Below are positions 25,445 through 32,723 of a stretch of 64,000 nt of DNA, piece after piece (the first letter of the stretch is position 1; each line of letters opens with the position of its first letter). Origin of the DNA: Chryseobacterium sp. MA9. GTDB taxonomy: Bacteria; Bacteroidota; Bacteroidia; Flavobacteriales; Weeksellaceae. The notes below the pieces were generated by a model, which had not been told where the DNA came from, made no database searches, and saw nothing but the letters and a program-made list of their open reading frames with translations. The position numbers and the translations under genes are program-made. The DNA lies in contig NZ_CP075170.1 in NCBI RefSeq assembly GCF_024399315.1, forward strand, positions 1,426,001-1,490,000. Reading direction: 5' to 3'.

Positions 25445-26278
25445 CTATCCTCCGACGAAATCACCTCCATTAATGTGAATGATTTCTCCTGTGATATAAC
25501 TTGCATCTTTAGAAGCAAGAAAAACATAAGCAGGAGCCACTTCCGATGGCTGCCCCGCACGCTTCAGCGGAGTATCTTTTCCAAACTTGGAAAGGTCATC
25601 AAAAGCTTCTTTCACAAGCGGAGTCCAAATAGGTCCAGGTGCAATTCCATTCACCAGAATTCCTTTTTCGGCCAGATTATCCGCCAGTGAACGGATAAAA
25701 GACAACACGGCTCCTTTTGTAGCCGCATAATCAAGTAAATGATCGCTTCCGCGGTACGCTGTGACAGAGGTTGTGCAGATAATTCTTCCTCCTTTTCCAA
25801 TCATCGGAAGAAAATTTCTGGTGAAAGAAATCATAGAAATGATATTGGTATCAAATGTTTCCTGAATCTGCTCATCAGAGATTTTTTCCAGACTGTTTTT
25901 AGAGGTATGAATTCCTGCATTATTAACAAGAATATCAAGTTTCTTCCACTCTTTTTTAATATTGTCTGCGCATTTGGTTCTGAATGCTTTCCGGGTAAGA
26001 TCACCTTTAATAAGTATGCATTTCTGCCCTTCTTTTTCAATCAGTTTTTGGGTTTCTTTGGCATCATCATCACTTTCTTTGTAGATAATAGCAACATCTG
26101 CTCCTTCTCTGGCAAAATGAACGGCTACAGCCTGTCCTATGCCGCTGTCTCCTCCAGAAATAACTGCTTTTTTACCCTTCAGCTTCTGACTTCCCTGATA
26201 ATCGTTGCGGATAATTTCCGGAAACAGCCCTTCTTTAGGGACTTTTGATTTAGATTCTGATTTGTTCTGTGTCTTCAT
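25445..26278 (-). CDS. SDR-family oxidoreductase (glucose/ribitol-dehydrogenase-like)
   Basis: A 277-residue classical SDR with the long N-terminal extension (about 40 residues, FPEIIRNDYQGSQKLKGKKAVISGG) typical of general-stress/glucose dehydrogenase-like members. NAD(P) binding: SGGDSGIGQAVA. Active site: Ser in TTSVTAYRGS and Tyr-x3-Lys in LLDYAATKGAV. The start is set at the ATG at 26278. NVNGIAPGPIWTPL and TGEIIHINGGDF close the fold. Stress-related carbonyl reduction is plausible, but the substrate is unknown. Confidence 0.9.
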   Translation of the reverse strand: MKTQNKSESKSKVPKEGLFPEIIRNDYQGSQKLKGKKAVISGGDSGIGQAVAVHFAREGADVAIIYKESDDDAKETQKLIEKEGQKCILIKGDLTRKAFRTKCADNIKKEWKKLDILVNNAGIHTSKNSLEKISDEQIQETFDTNIISMISFTRNFLPMIGKGGRIICTTSVTAYRGSDHLLDYAATKGAVLSFIRSLADNLAEKGILVNGIAPGPIWTPLVKEAFDDLSKFGKDTPLKRAGQPSEVAPAYVFLASKDASYITGEIIHINGGDFVGG

Positions 26279-26325
26279 ATGCAAATCTTTTCTCTAAATA
26301 ACATCAAACAATACGCCGAAACAGA

Positions 26326-27192
26326 TTAAGAATGATAAGCATCCTCCAAATCCTGAATGATAATTTTCTGCATTTTCATCATCGCCTGAACTACATTATA
26401 GGCTTTTTCCTGATTGGAATCGTTCATTAACTGAATTAATCTTTTAGGCACTATCTGCCAGCTCAATCCATATTTATCTTTCAGCCAGCCACACATACTT
26501 TCTCTGCCGCCGTCTGCTGTCAGCGTGTTCCAGTAATTATCGGTCTGCAGCTGGTCATCCGTCATCACCACCAATGATATTCCTTCATTGAAATCAAACT
26601 GGTGATCGTAAGAATTATCCATGCAGAATAAACTGTAATTGTCTATTGTAAATTGAGCATGCTGAACATTTTCCGCCGGTTCCGGGATATCATGGCCTTC
26701 ACTTCCTGCGCCATAGGTCAATATGCTTCCTATGCTTGAGTTGGGAAACGTTTTGGTATAAAGTTCCATTGCCTCTTTTGCTTTTCCGTTGTTCTGATGG
26801 ATAAACATCAAAGTAGGTATTATCTTTTGTTCATTTGCTTTTTCGCCCAGAAACAACTGCCATGTTACACCATATTGATCCTGCACCCAACCATATTTTT
26901 TACTCCATGAGTAAGATCCCAGTTCCATCAAAGCCATCCCACCATCCAGCAGCTTATCCCAGTATTTTTGAACCTCATCTTCTGTTTCACAAATTACCAT
27001 GAAAGATATAGAAGGATTTTTTTTGAATTGCGGACCACCGTTCAGAAGCATCAATCTTTGTCCAAACAAATCAATATTCATCACCACAGGCGTATCTGCC
27101 GTAATCTCACCGCCAAAAACTTTACAATAAAATTCGGCAGACTGCTTGGCGTCTCCGTCATACCAGAGACATGGGAAAATATCGTTATTCAT
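26326..27192 (-). CDS. Double PhnB-like VOC protein
   Basis: The 288-residue product holds two 3-demethylubiquinone-methyltransferase/PhnB-like VOC domains in tandem (about 1-135 and 145-270). Both begin with the pattern FPCLWYDGDAKQSAEFYCKVF or PTLMFIHQNNGKAKEAMELY, and both contain the GVTWQ/GLSWQ box. Members of this subgroup are usually not methyltransferases. It is part of a run of VOC genes. Function unknown. Confidence 0.82.
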   Translation of the reverse strand: MNNDIFPCLWYDGDAKQSAEFYCKVFGGEITADTPVVMNIDLFGQRLMLLNGGPQFKKNPSISFMVICETEDEVQKYWDKLLDGGMALMELGSYSWSKKYGWVQDQYGVTWQLFLGEKANEQKIIPTLMFIHQNNGKAKEAMELYTKTFPNSSIGSILTYGAGSEGHDIPEPAENVQHAQFTIDNYSLFCMDNSYDHQFDFNEGISLVVMTDDQLQTDNYWNTLTADGGRESMCGWLKDKYGLSWQIVPKRLIQLMNDSNQEKAYNVVQAMMKMQKIIIQDLEDAYHS

Positions 27193-27359
27193 AATTTTAT
27201 TTTTAAGTGGATTGATTTATATATTTTTGACTTTTTCTTAGGGATATTGTATTCATCTGCTGATTAATTTTACAGCAAAAGAAATCTTATGTCTTTGCAT
27301 TTAAAGGAGGCTGCTTCACTTTATCTGCAATGACACTGTAGAAATGTCTGGTTATACTT

Positions 27360-27599
27360 TCATACTTCTTTAAAACATACCTGGTTTTCTTTCATATAAT
27401 TCTTCAGTTTTACCATCGTATTTTTCCCGAAACCATGCAGCTGCATAATTTCTTTCTCGGAATAATCTGAAAGTTTTTCCAAAGAATTTATTTTTTCTTT
27501 TTCTAAGGCTCTTCTTGCAGGTATTGCAATAACCCCATGAAGAAATTCTTCTTTAGGGTCATAATTAAAAGCATAAATGGAATTTAAACTCTTGGACAT
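27360..27599 (-). CDS. Small RNAP alpha-CTD-like helix-hairpin-helix protein
   Basis: A 79-residue protein beginning MSKSLNSIYAFNYDP, with the motif VIAIPARRALEKEKINSLEKLSDYSEKEIMQLHGFGKNTM. This is like the alpha-subunit C-terminal domain, which binds DNA through two HhH-like helices. An alternative ATG at 27617 (MINLVIM) would extend it by six residues. It could bind DNA or a protein partner; no target is known. It lies 17 bp after an SRPBCC gene. Confidence 0.78.
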   Translation of the reverse strand: MSKSLNSIYAFNYDPKEEFLHGVIAIPARRALEKEKINSLEKLSDYSEKEIMQLHGFGKNTMVKLKNYMKENQVCFKEV

Positions 27600-27634
27600 G
27601 ATGACTAAATTGATCATGGCTACAAAAAATAGTG

Positions 27635-28048
27635 TTAATGATTCTCAACATACTTGTGGAAATTATTAAGAATAGCATACCAGCCATCTCGCTGCATTTC
27701 CACAGAATTTTGTTTTTCCGGATCGAAAATTTCAATAACTTTCGTTGTGTTCTCATCTATTTTATCGAAAACAACTTCTACTTTCCGTCCGTCCTCCATA
27801 TGATATTTGATAACTTCATGAGGAATAATTTCATCATATACTCCTTCAAAATCAAATCCGAAACTTTTGTCTTTAGCTTCCATTCTGTTTTTGAATTTGC
27901 CTCCTACCGTCAGGTTATTTTCAGAACTAGGGCACTGCCAGGTTTCGTGGGCAAAATTCCATTTTGTAATGTGTTTTGGCTCATTGAAATAATTCCAGAC
28001 TTTTTCAACGGGTGCTAAAATTGTAATGTCTATTTTAATTGGATCCAT
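27635..28048 (-). CDS. SRPBCC (AHSA1-like) domain protein
   Basis: A 137-residue domain with the start MDPIKIDITILAPVEKVWNYFNEPKHITKWNF and the C-terminal helix RDGWYAILNNFHKYV typical of the AHSA1/START-like group. It is encoded immediately upstream of the alpha-CTD-like gene, so the two may be co-transcribed. Ligand unknown. Confidence 0.82.
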   Translation of the reverse strand: MDPIKIDITILAPVEKVWNYFNEPKHITKWNFAHETWQCPSSENNLTVGGKFKNRMEAKDKSFGFDFEGVYDEIIPHEVIKYHMEDGRKVEVVFDKIDENTTKVIEIFDPEKQNSVEMQRDGWYAILNNFHKYVENH

Positions 28049-28083
28049 AGTTCTAAATTTTTTAAAAGTTTAAATAAAGAGCT

Positions 28084-28257
28084 GAGCCGTCTCAAAAGTC
28101 AAATAATTGGATTATTGTCATTGACTACATCGAATCTTCGATTTCTGACGAAGGAATAATCTTATTGATTTCCAAACACATAAGATTCTTTACTACATTT
28201 CAGAAGTGCTTTCGCAGATTTCAGTTTGTGTTCAAAATGACACTTTTGAGACAGCCC
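28084..28257. mobile_element. MITE-like element with terminal inverted repeats
   Basis: The left end GAGCCGTCTCAAAAGT (28084-28099) and right end ACTTTTGAGACAGCCC (28242-28257) form inverted repeats with 14/16 matches. They resemble the TGTCTCAAAA ends of some IS families (recalled from memory). The 174-bp body carries no ORF and contains a diverged R1 repeat. I find no clear target duplication, so the boundaries are a guess. Confidence 0.5.
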
Positions 28258-28286
28258 ATCTCTTTTATCATTAGTTAAATATAGTA

Positions 28287-28718
28287 TTATTTTGCGTATT
28301 CATCATTATAGTTCACCATCCAATGAACACCATATTTATCCTGAAAGCATCCGAAATAGTCTCCCCAAAACTGATCTTCAATCGGCATTTCTACATTTCC
28401 GCCATCAGAAAGCTCTTTAAAGATTCTGTCAGCTTCATTTCTGGAATCCGGGAAAATAGAAACATAATTATTGTTTCCTACAGTAAGAGTCTGCCCAAAA
28501 CCGGGTACGATATCTGATGCCATTAAAAGGTCACCCCCAATAGGCAAAGCAATGTGCATTACCCTATTTTTTTCTTCTTCTGAAAGGTTTTCTGTACCGG
28601 GAGCATTTCCCATTTTGTGGATTCCTCCAACGAATTCACCACCGAAAACAGTTTTGTAAAAATTGAACGCTTCTTCAGCTGTTCCATCAAAATTCAGATA
28701 CGGATTTAATTTAGCCAT
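28287..28718 (-). CDS. PhnB-like VOC protein
   Basis: A 143-residue single-domain VOC/PhnB-like protein. It opens MAKLNPYLNFDGTAEEAFNFYKTVFGGEFVGGIHKMG, and has a DLLMASDIVPGFG segment and a C-terminal WGDYFGCFQDKYGVHWMVN box. Clean and typical of the subgroup. Probably cytosolic; function unknown. Confidence 0.85.
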   Translation of the reverse strand: MAKLNPYLNFDGTAEEAFNFYKTVFGGEFVGGIHKMGNAPGTENLSEEEKNRVMHIALPIGGDLLMASDIVPGFGQTLTVGNNNYVSIFPDSRNEADRIFKELSDGGNVEMPIEDQFWGDYFGCFQDKYGVHWMVNYNDEYAK

Positions 28719-28805
28719 GATTTTTAATTTTAAAGTTATTATTATAAGATATAGGTTCTACTGGTGATCCATTAAGAATTAATTAATTTAATATGAATAA
28801 AACAC

Positions 28806-29582
28806 TTAATGGTTTATAAATTTCTCTACTTCACTGACGGTAAAGTCTATTAAGTTTACATCAATACTTCCGTCAAAGTCAGGCATCATATAGACACCAT
28901 GAGTGGCAGGAAGTATCATTAATCTGGAGCCTTTCACCAGGCGCCACATTGCTGCAGCATGCTCTGGTTTCATGACATCCTGATCTCCACTGATGAATAA
29001 TGTAGGTGATTTGATAGAAGCCAGCACCTCATCATCCCAGTCTTCAAAAGTCTGCATCCTTGTGCAATCTTTCTCAAAAAGGTTTTCCAGTTTTGAAAAA
29101 TCTGGATTGAGATTTAAAAAATTAATTTTGAAAGGTTCCGGCATTGATTCAAAAGTGGCTTCCTGCATTCCTTCAAAAAAACCGTCTATCATTCCGCTTC
29201 TTTTATAAAAAGCTGAGGCAACAACCAGTTTCTCCACGATTCCGGGGTGACGGTGGCCAATCTGCATTACAGTACTTCCTCCATTACTAAATCCCCAAAA
29301 GGAAGCTTTTGCAATGTTAAGCTCTGCCAGTACTCCGGCTACATCGTCTGCATCCTGTTCAAAGGTTTCAGGAATATCGCGGTGTTCACTTCGTCCATGA
29401 TTTTGCAGGTCTATTCCTATGAGCTGAAACTTATCTTCCAGCCTTGTGATAACTTCTTTAAAATCATATAAAATGGAAGAGCCTCCTCCATGGATTAAAA
29501 CCAGTGGTTTTCCAGATCCATAGATCTCGTAATACAATTGGATGCCGTTGACTTTTTTATAGCCTTTTTCTACTGGATTCAT
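28806..29582 (-). CDS. Alpha/beta hydrolase
   Basis: A 258-residue cytosolic alpha/beta-fold hydrolase. The oxyanion-hole loop is LVLIHGGGSSIL, the nucleophile Ser is in FWGFSNGGSTVMQIG, and the acid is in SGDQDVMKPEHA. The family's catalytic His is in ATHGVYMMPDFDG. Several esterase or epoxide-hydrolase-like activities are possible. The start overlaps nothing; the stop is 21 bp from the previous gene's end region. It is directly followed (upstream) by a DinB protein, with 2 bp between. Confidence 0.82.
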   Translation of the reverse strand: MNPVEKGYKKVNGIQLYYEIYGSGKPLVLIHGGGSSILYDFKEVITRLEDKFQLIGIDLQNHGRSEHRDIPETFEQDADDVAGVLAELNIAKASFWGFSNGGSTVMQIGHRHPGIVEKLVVASAFYKRSGMIDGFFEGMQEATFESMPEPFKINFLNLNPDFSKLENLFEKDCTRMQTFEDWDDEVLASIKSPTLFISGDQDVMKPEHAAAMWRLVKGSRLMILPATHGVYMMPDFDGSIDVNLIDFTVSEVEKFINH

Positions 29583-29584
29583 TA

Positions 29585-30109
29585 TTAATATTTAAGATTT
29601 TCGTCCACGTCATATTTCATTCCAGGATAGTTCAGAATTCTGCGCATCAAGCCTATCTGTCCACAGAGATAGTCTTCACGTCCAATACACATTCCGACAA
29701 AATTGAGTTTTGTTTCTTTAATGAAGGGAATATTCATTCCTATTTCAAATATTTCATCCAGTTCTTCATCAGTTACTTCATGAAGCTTTTGAAATACTTT
29801 AGCTGAAATGGCATGGAAGTTTTCTTTCAATTCGGCCAAAGTTGGATATTTAAAGCTTTCATCCAGTGCTTTTCCCTGGAAAAACAAATCGCTGTAAGGG
29901 TCTTCTTCCTGTATTCCAAGTACCCAGCCCAGACCATAGCGCATATTGACAAAGTTTCCTGCCATCCATACAATATGATTGGTTTTATTTTCAATTCTTT
30001 TCAACGCGTCTTCTTCCGAAATGCCATCTAATACATTCATAAAGCTTTGGGAATGCATTCTGTAAGCCGGAATAACGAGTTCCATTTTTTTTGATTTTGG
30101 TGTGTCCAT
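29585..30109 (-). CDS. DinB-like four-helix protein lacking metal ligands
   Basis: A 174-residue DinB/YfiT-fold protein: NHIVWMAGNFVNMRYGLGW, and a C-terminal REDYLCGQIGLMRRILNYPGM. In the paralogue at 30366, the matching places hold GHL and HEIYHSGQLGYLRRIL, so the His metal ligands are lost here (H to N in the first, HxxxH to RxxxL in the second). Fold membership is clear; metal binding and enzyme activity are doubtful. It is translated 2 bp upstream of an alpha/beta hydrolase. Confidence 0.78.
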   Translation of the reverse strand: MDTPKSKKMELVIPAYRMHSQSFMNVLDGISEEDALKRIENKTNHIVWMAGNFVNMRYGLGWVLGIQEEDPYSDLFFQGKALDESFKYPTLAELKENFHAISAKVFQKLHEVTDEELDEIFEIGMNIPFIKETKLNFVGMCIGREDYLCGQIGLMRRILNYPGMKYDVDENLKY

Positions 30110-30201
30110 TTTTAGTTAGAGATTAGAAGTTAGAAATTAGAGGTTAAAATGTTGAAGAAACGCAAAGGCGCTAAGTTTTCTACAAACTATACGTTTTTTA
30201 A

Positions 30202-30236
30202 GGTGCGGGGATTTTTATCTTCGATAAAATTGTACT
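30202..30236. repeat. Dispersed repeat R3, copy 3
   Basis: Matches the R3 unit at 18596-18629 with a few changes (TTTTTATCTTCGATAAAATT). It is in the 256-bp gap 30110-30365, which also carries R2 and a short direct-repeat tract, with no gene. Confidence 0.6.
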
Positions 30237-30269
30237 CATCTAAAGATAATGCCAATATTTAAACGGCGT

Positions 30270-30300
30270 TGTCATTCTGAGCAAGGCAAGGAATCTCAAC
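30270..30300. repeat. Dispersed repeat R2, copy 3
   Basis: TGTCATTCTGAGCAAGGCAA followed by GGAATCTCAAC, matching the R2 unit at 18672-18703. Confidence 0.6.
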
Positions 30301-30365
30301 TTTTATATTAGAGATGGTGCACTCAGTTTTTGCAGATTACTACAAAATTGGGTTGAAAACTTCTA

Positions 30366-30827
30366 TCATTTTATGGCGCCTGGTTTTCCTAGAATTCTGC
30401 GGAGATAACCCAGTTGCCCGCTGTGGTAAATCTCATGAAGGCTTAGGGTTGAAATATCATTAACCATTTCAGGTTTAAAGCTGTCAAGAGCTCCAAGTTT
30501 AGCTTCCAGCCTGTCCTGAGATTGTTTCAGATAAGATTTTAAATCTTCAAAGCTGACCAATTCATCTTTACGGTCCAAAGGAATTTCCCCTCTGTTGTAG
30601 CAAGAAAACTTTTCACTGTCCCAAACAGATTCTTCACCTAAAATATTCAGAAGGGGATTTCTGATATAGATTAAATGTCCCAGAATCCAGTTCATGCAAT
30701 TAGCTTCACCATTAGGAAAAATCATAGATTCTTCATGGGTAATGCCCTCAGTATTCAAAGAAATCACCTGATAGTTGCTCACTACCTGATTCTTTATTAA
30801 TTCTATATCATTTGATATTGCTTCCAT
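30366..30827 (-). CDS. DinB-family metal-binding protein
   Basis: A 153-residue DinB/YfiT-type four-helix protein. The usual metal ligands are present: His in NWILGHLIYIRN and His residues in LHEIYHSGQLGYLRRILG. Such proteins often act as thiol-dependent transferases or remain uncharacterised. It is next to two homologous VOC genes on the same strand, 33 bp away. Confidence 0.85.
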   Translation of the reverse strand: MEAISNDIELIKNQVVSNYQVISLNTEGITHEESMIFPNGEANCMNWILGHLIYIRNPLLNILGEESVWDSEKFSCYNRGEIPLDRKDELVSFEDLKSYLKQSQDRLEAKLGALDSFKPEMVNDISTLSLHEIYHSGQLGYLRRILGKPGAIK

Positions 30828-30860
30828 TGGATATGTATTTAATAAGTAAATGATAATATA

Positions 30861-31271
30861 TTATTCTGCAGGCATCTGAGAGGCATCTCCATGCATTACT
30901 TCCCACTGATGGCCATTGATATCTGCAAAACTGCTTTGATACATCCATCCGTAATCTACAGGCTCACCATATTTTGAACCTCCGTTTCCGATGGCTGTTT
31001 TTACCATATGATCTACTGCTTCGCGGCTGTTTACCCCAATGGCAAGAAGTACCTGTGTAGTATCTCCTTTGGCAAAAGGTCTGTTGGTAAAGGTTTGGAA
31101 GAACTCTTCTTTAAGAAACATCGTATAAATATGATTTTCCTTCATGACAACACATATTGCCTTATCGTTTGAAAACTGTTCATTGATAGAAAAGCCAAGC
31201 TCTGTCCAGAATTCTCTGGTTTTTTGTACGTCTTTTACTGGTAAATTGACGTAAATATCATTAATATTCAT
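30861..31271 (-). CDS. VOC-family protein, tandem paralogue 1
   Basis: A 136-residue VOC protein: MNINDIYVNLPVKDVQKTREFWTELGFSINEQF. I start at the ATG at 31271, because a perfect -7 box (31300-31307) rules out the upstream start at 31298. It is a close paralogue of the next gene; most of the N-terminal 60 residues match it. Metal-ligand positions of typical glyoxalases are partly changed, so enzyme activity is not assured. Confidence 0.85.
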   Translation of the reverse strand: MNINDIYVNLPVKDVQKTREFWTELGFSINEQFSNDKAICVVMKENHIYTMFLKEEFFQTFTNRPFAKGDTTQVLLAIGVNSREAVDHMVKTAIGNGGSKYGEPVDYGWMYQSSFADINGHQWEVMHGDASQMPAE

Positions 31272-31299
31272 TTTGTAAATTTTAGTGGTGATTGTCATC

Positions 31300-31307
31300 C
31301 AAAATTA
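31300..31307 (-). promoter_or_regulatory. -7 box of VOC paralogue 1
   Basis: TAATTTTG on the minus strand, a perfect TAnnTTTG match. The same context (CCAAAATTACCA on the plus strand) is found before paralogue 2. Confidence 0.5.
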
Positions 31308-31368
31308 CCAGGATATGGTAAGAATGTGCTTGTCATAGGACAAGATTTAATTTTTATTTGGATTTAAA

Positions 31369-31776
31369 TTATTCTGTCGGCATTTGAGACATATCAGCAA
31401 AAGTAATATTCCAGCCGTGCCCGTCCAGATCCCAGAAAGAATTCTGATACATCCATCCGTAATCCTGAGGTTCTTCATGTTGCCACGCTCCGTTTTCTAC
31501 AGCGGTATTCACTATTTTATCTACTTCTTCACGGCTGTTCAAACCTACTGCTACAAGAACCTGGCTTGTATTTTCTTTGGCAACAGGTTTATTGGTGAAG
31601 GTCATAAAATAATCTTCCTGCAGAAACATAGCATAGATGGTATCATTCAAAACAACGCAGGTTGCTTTATCATCAGAGAATTGTTCATTAATCGAAAAAC
31701 CTACCTTGGTCCAGAATTCTTTTGTTTTCTGTACATCTTTTACAGGAAGGTTCACATAAATTTGATTGACTTTCAT
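31369..31776 (-). CDS. VOC-family protein, tandem paralogue 2
   Basis: A 135-residue VOC protein (MKVNQIYVNLPVKDVQKTKEFWTKVGFSINEQF). The ATG at 31776 is preferred over 31824, because the -7 box at 31806-31813 lies between them. It is clearly duplicated with 30861-31271: shared N-terminus, shared SREEVDKIV/SREAVDHMV helix and the same QMPxE end. Function unknown. Confidence 0.85.
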   Translation of the reverse strand: MKVNQIYVNLPVKDVQKTKEFWTKVGFSINEQFSDDKATCVVLNDTIYAMFLQEDYFMTFTNKPVAKENTSQVLVAVGLNSREEVDKIVNTAVENGAWQHEEPQDYGWMYQNSFWDLDGHGWNITFADMSQMPTE

Positions 31777-31805
31777 TTTTGTAATTTTAGTGTTAAATTG
31801 TAATC

Positions 31806-31813
31806 CAAAATTA
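31806..31813 (-). promoter_or_regulatory. -7 box of VOC paralogue 2
   Basis: TAATTTTG on the minus strand, a perfect TAnnTTTG match, in the same sequence context as paralogue 1. Confidence 0.5.
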
Positions 31814-31852
31814 CCAAGGTGCAATGAAAATCAACTTGTCATAAGGCAAGAT

Positions 31853-32443
31853 TTAATTTTTCTTAGGATGGGAAACTATTTCTTTGCGAATACGGCTTAA
31901 AGAAGTGTCTGTAACTCCCAGATAGGAAGCAATCTGCTTCAATGGTGCAAATTGTATGACTTTAGATTTCTGTTCCAGCAGATTAAGGTATCTTCTGGTT
32001 GCTGAAAGAGTGAACATTTCTACGGAGCGTTGTTTGTAGGCAAAAAGCTCCTGAGACATCCATGATCTTCCCCATTCCCTGAGATTTGGGATTTTATGGA
32101 ACAATTCCTGGAAAGTGTCATAATCCAGTCTCCAGCATTCACAATCTGTAATACAAACAATATTTTCCTGAGACGGAACCCGTTGAAACATTGACAAAAC
32201 CTCAATAATCACTTCATTCTCTACGAAAAAATGAGTGGTTACTTCATTTCCGTTGAAATCATTAACATAGGAACGCGCCAATCCGCTTTCAAGAATATAA
32301 TATTCATTAGCCGTTTTTCCTTCTTCAAGAATGAAATCACCTTTCTGGAAAGATGTTTTTTCATGAGCCTGAAATATTTCAGCAAGTTCTTCAGGGAAAA
32401 AGAAAGGGAAATCATAGCAGGTTTCTAAGGCTTTATTGGTCAT
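31853..32443 (-). CDS. Crp/Fnr-family transcriptional regulator
   Basis: An about 196-residue regulator with an N-terminal cyclic-nucleotide-type effector domain (HEKTSFQKGDFILEEGKTANEYYILESGLARSYV). The C-terminal end has a winged-helix HTH with PLKQIASYLGVTDTSLSRIRKEI. I use the ATG at 32443; a TTG at 32452 would add three residues. The Bacteroidota Crp-like group often senses unknown ligands. Situated at the head of the VOC genes, so it may control them, but this is inferred only from position. Confidence 0.85.
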   Translation of the reverse strand: MTNKALETCYDFPFFFPEELAEIFQAHEKTSFQKGDFILEEGKTANEYYILESGLARSYVNDFNGNEVTTHFFVENEVIIEVLSMFQRVPSQENIVCITDCECWRLDYDTFQELFHKIPNLREWGRSWMSQELFAYKQRSVEMFTLSATRRYLNLLEQKSKVIQFAPLKQIASYLGVTDTSLSRIRKEIVSHPKKN

Positions 32444-32611
32444 TGGTGTCAATTTTTTAAGTCTTTAAAAGTAAAATTTTTAATTGAATTAAGAACAAAA
32501 AACATTAAACAAAGATTTTAATATTTTTATAAAAAAGCATCTATTACACTGAAATAAAAGCTACTTCTAAAACCAATAATTTTTAAACAGCTATTTAAAA
32601 TACACTATCTC

Positions 32612-32665
32612 TTACCCCCTCGTTAAAAATTCTTTGGATTTTTGAAACCCTTCCAAAGGATGGGT
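32612..32665. repeat. Dispersed repeat R4, partial copy
   Basis: Contains CCCCCTCGTTAAAAATTCTT followed by a matching inverted part TGGATTTTTGAAACCC and TTCCAAAGG. Fuller relatives lie at 41464-41548 and 47861-47914. It lies in the 280-bp gap 32444-32723, which has no gene. Confidence 0.55.
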
Positions 32666-32723
32666 ATAATAAAACATTTATCTGACATTAATAGAACTGT
32701 CGAATCTTAAAAAAATAGTAAGC

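Noticed and set aside
28084..28257. Complete insertion sequence
   Set aside because: It is only 174 bp with no transposase reading frame; at most a MITE-like remnant.
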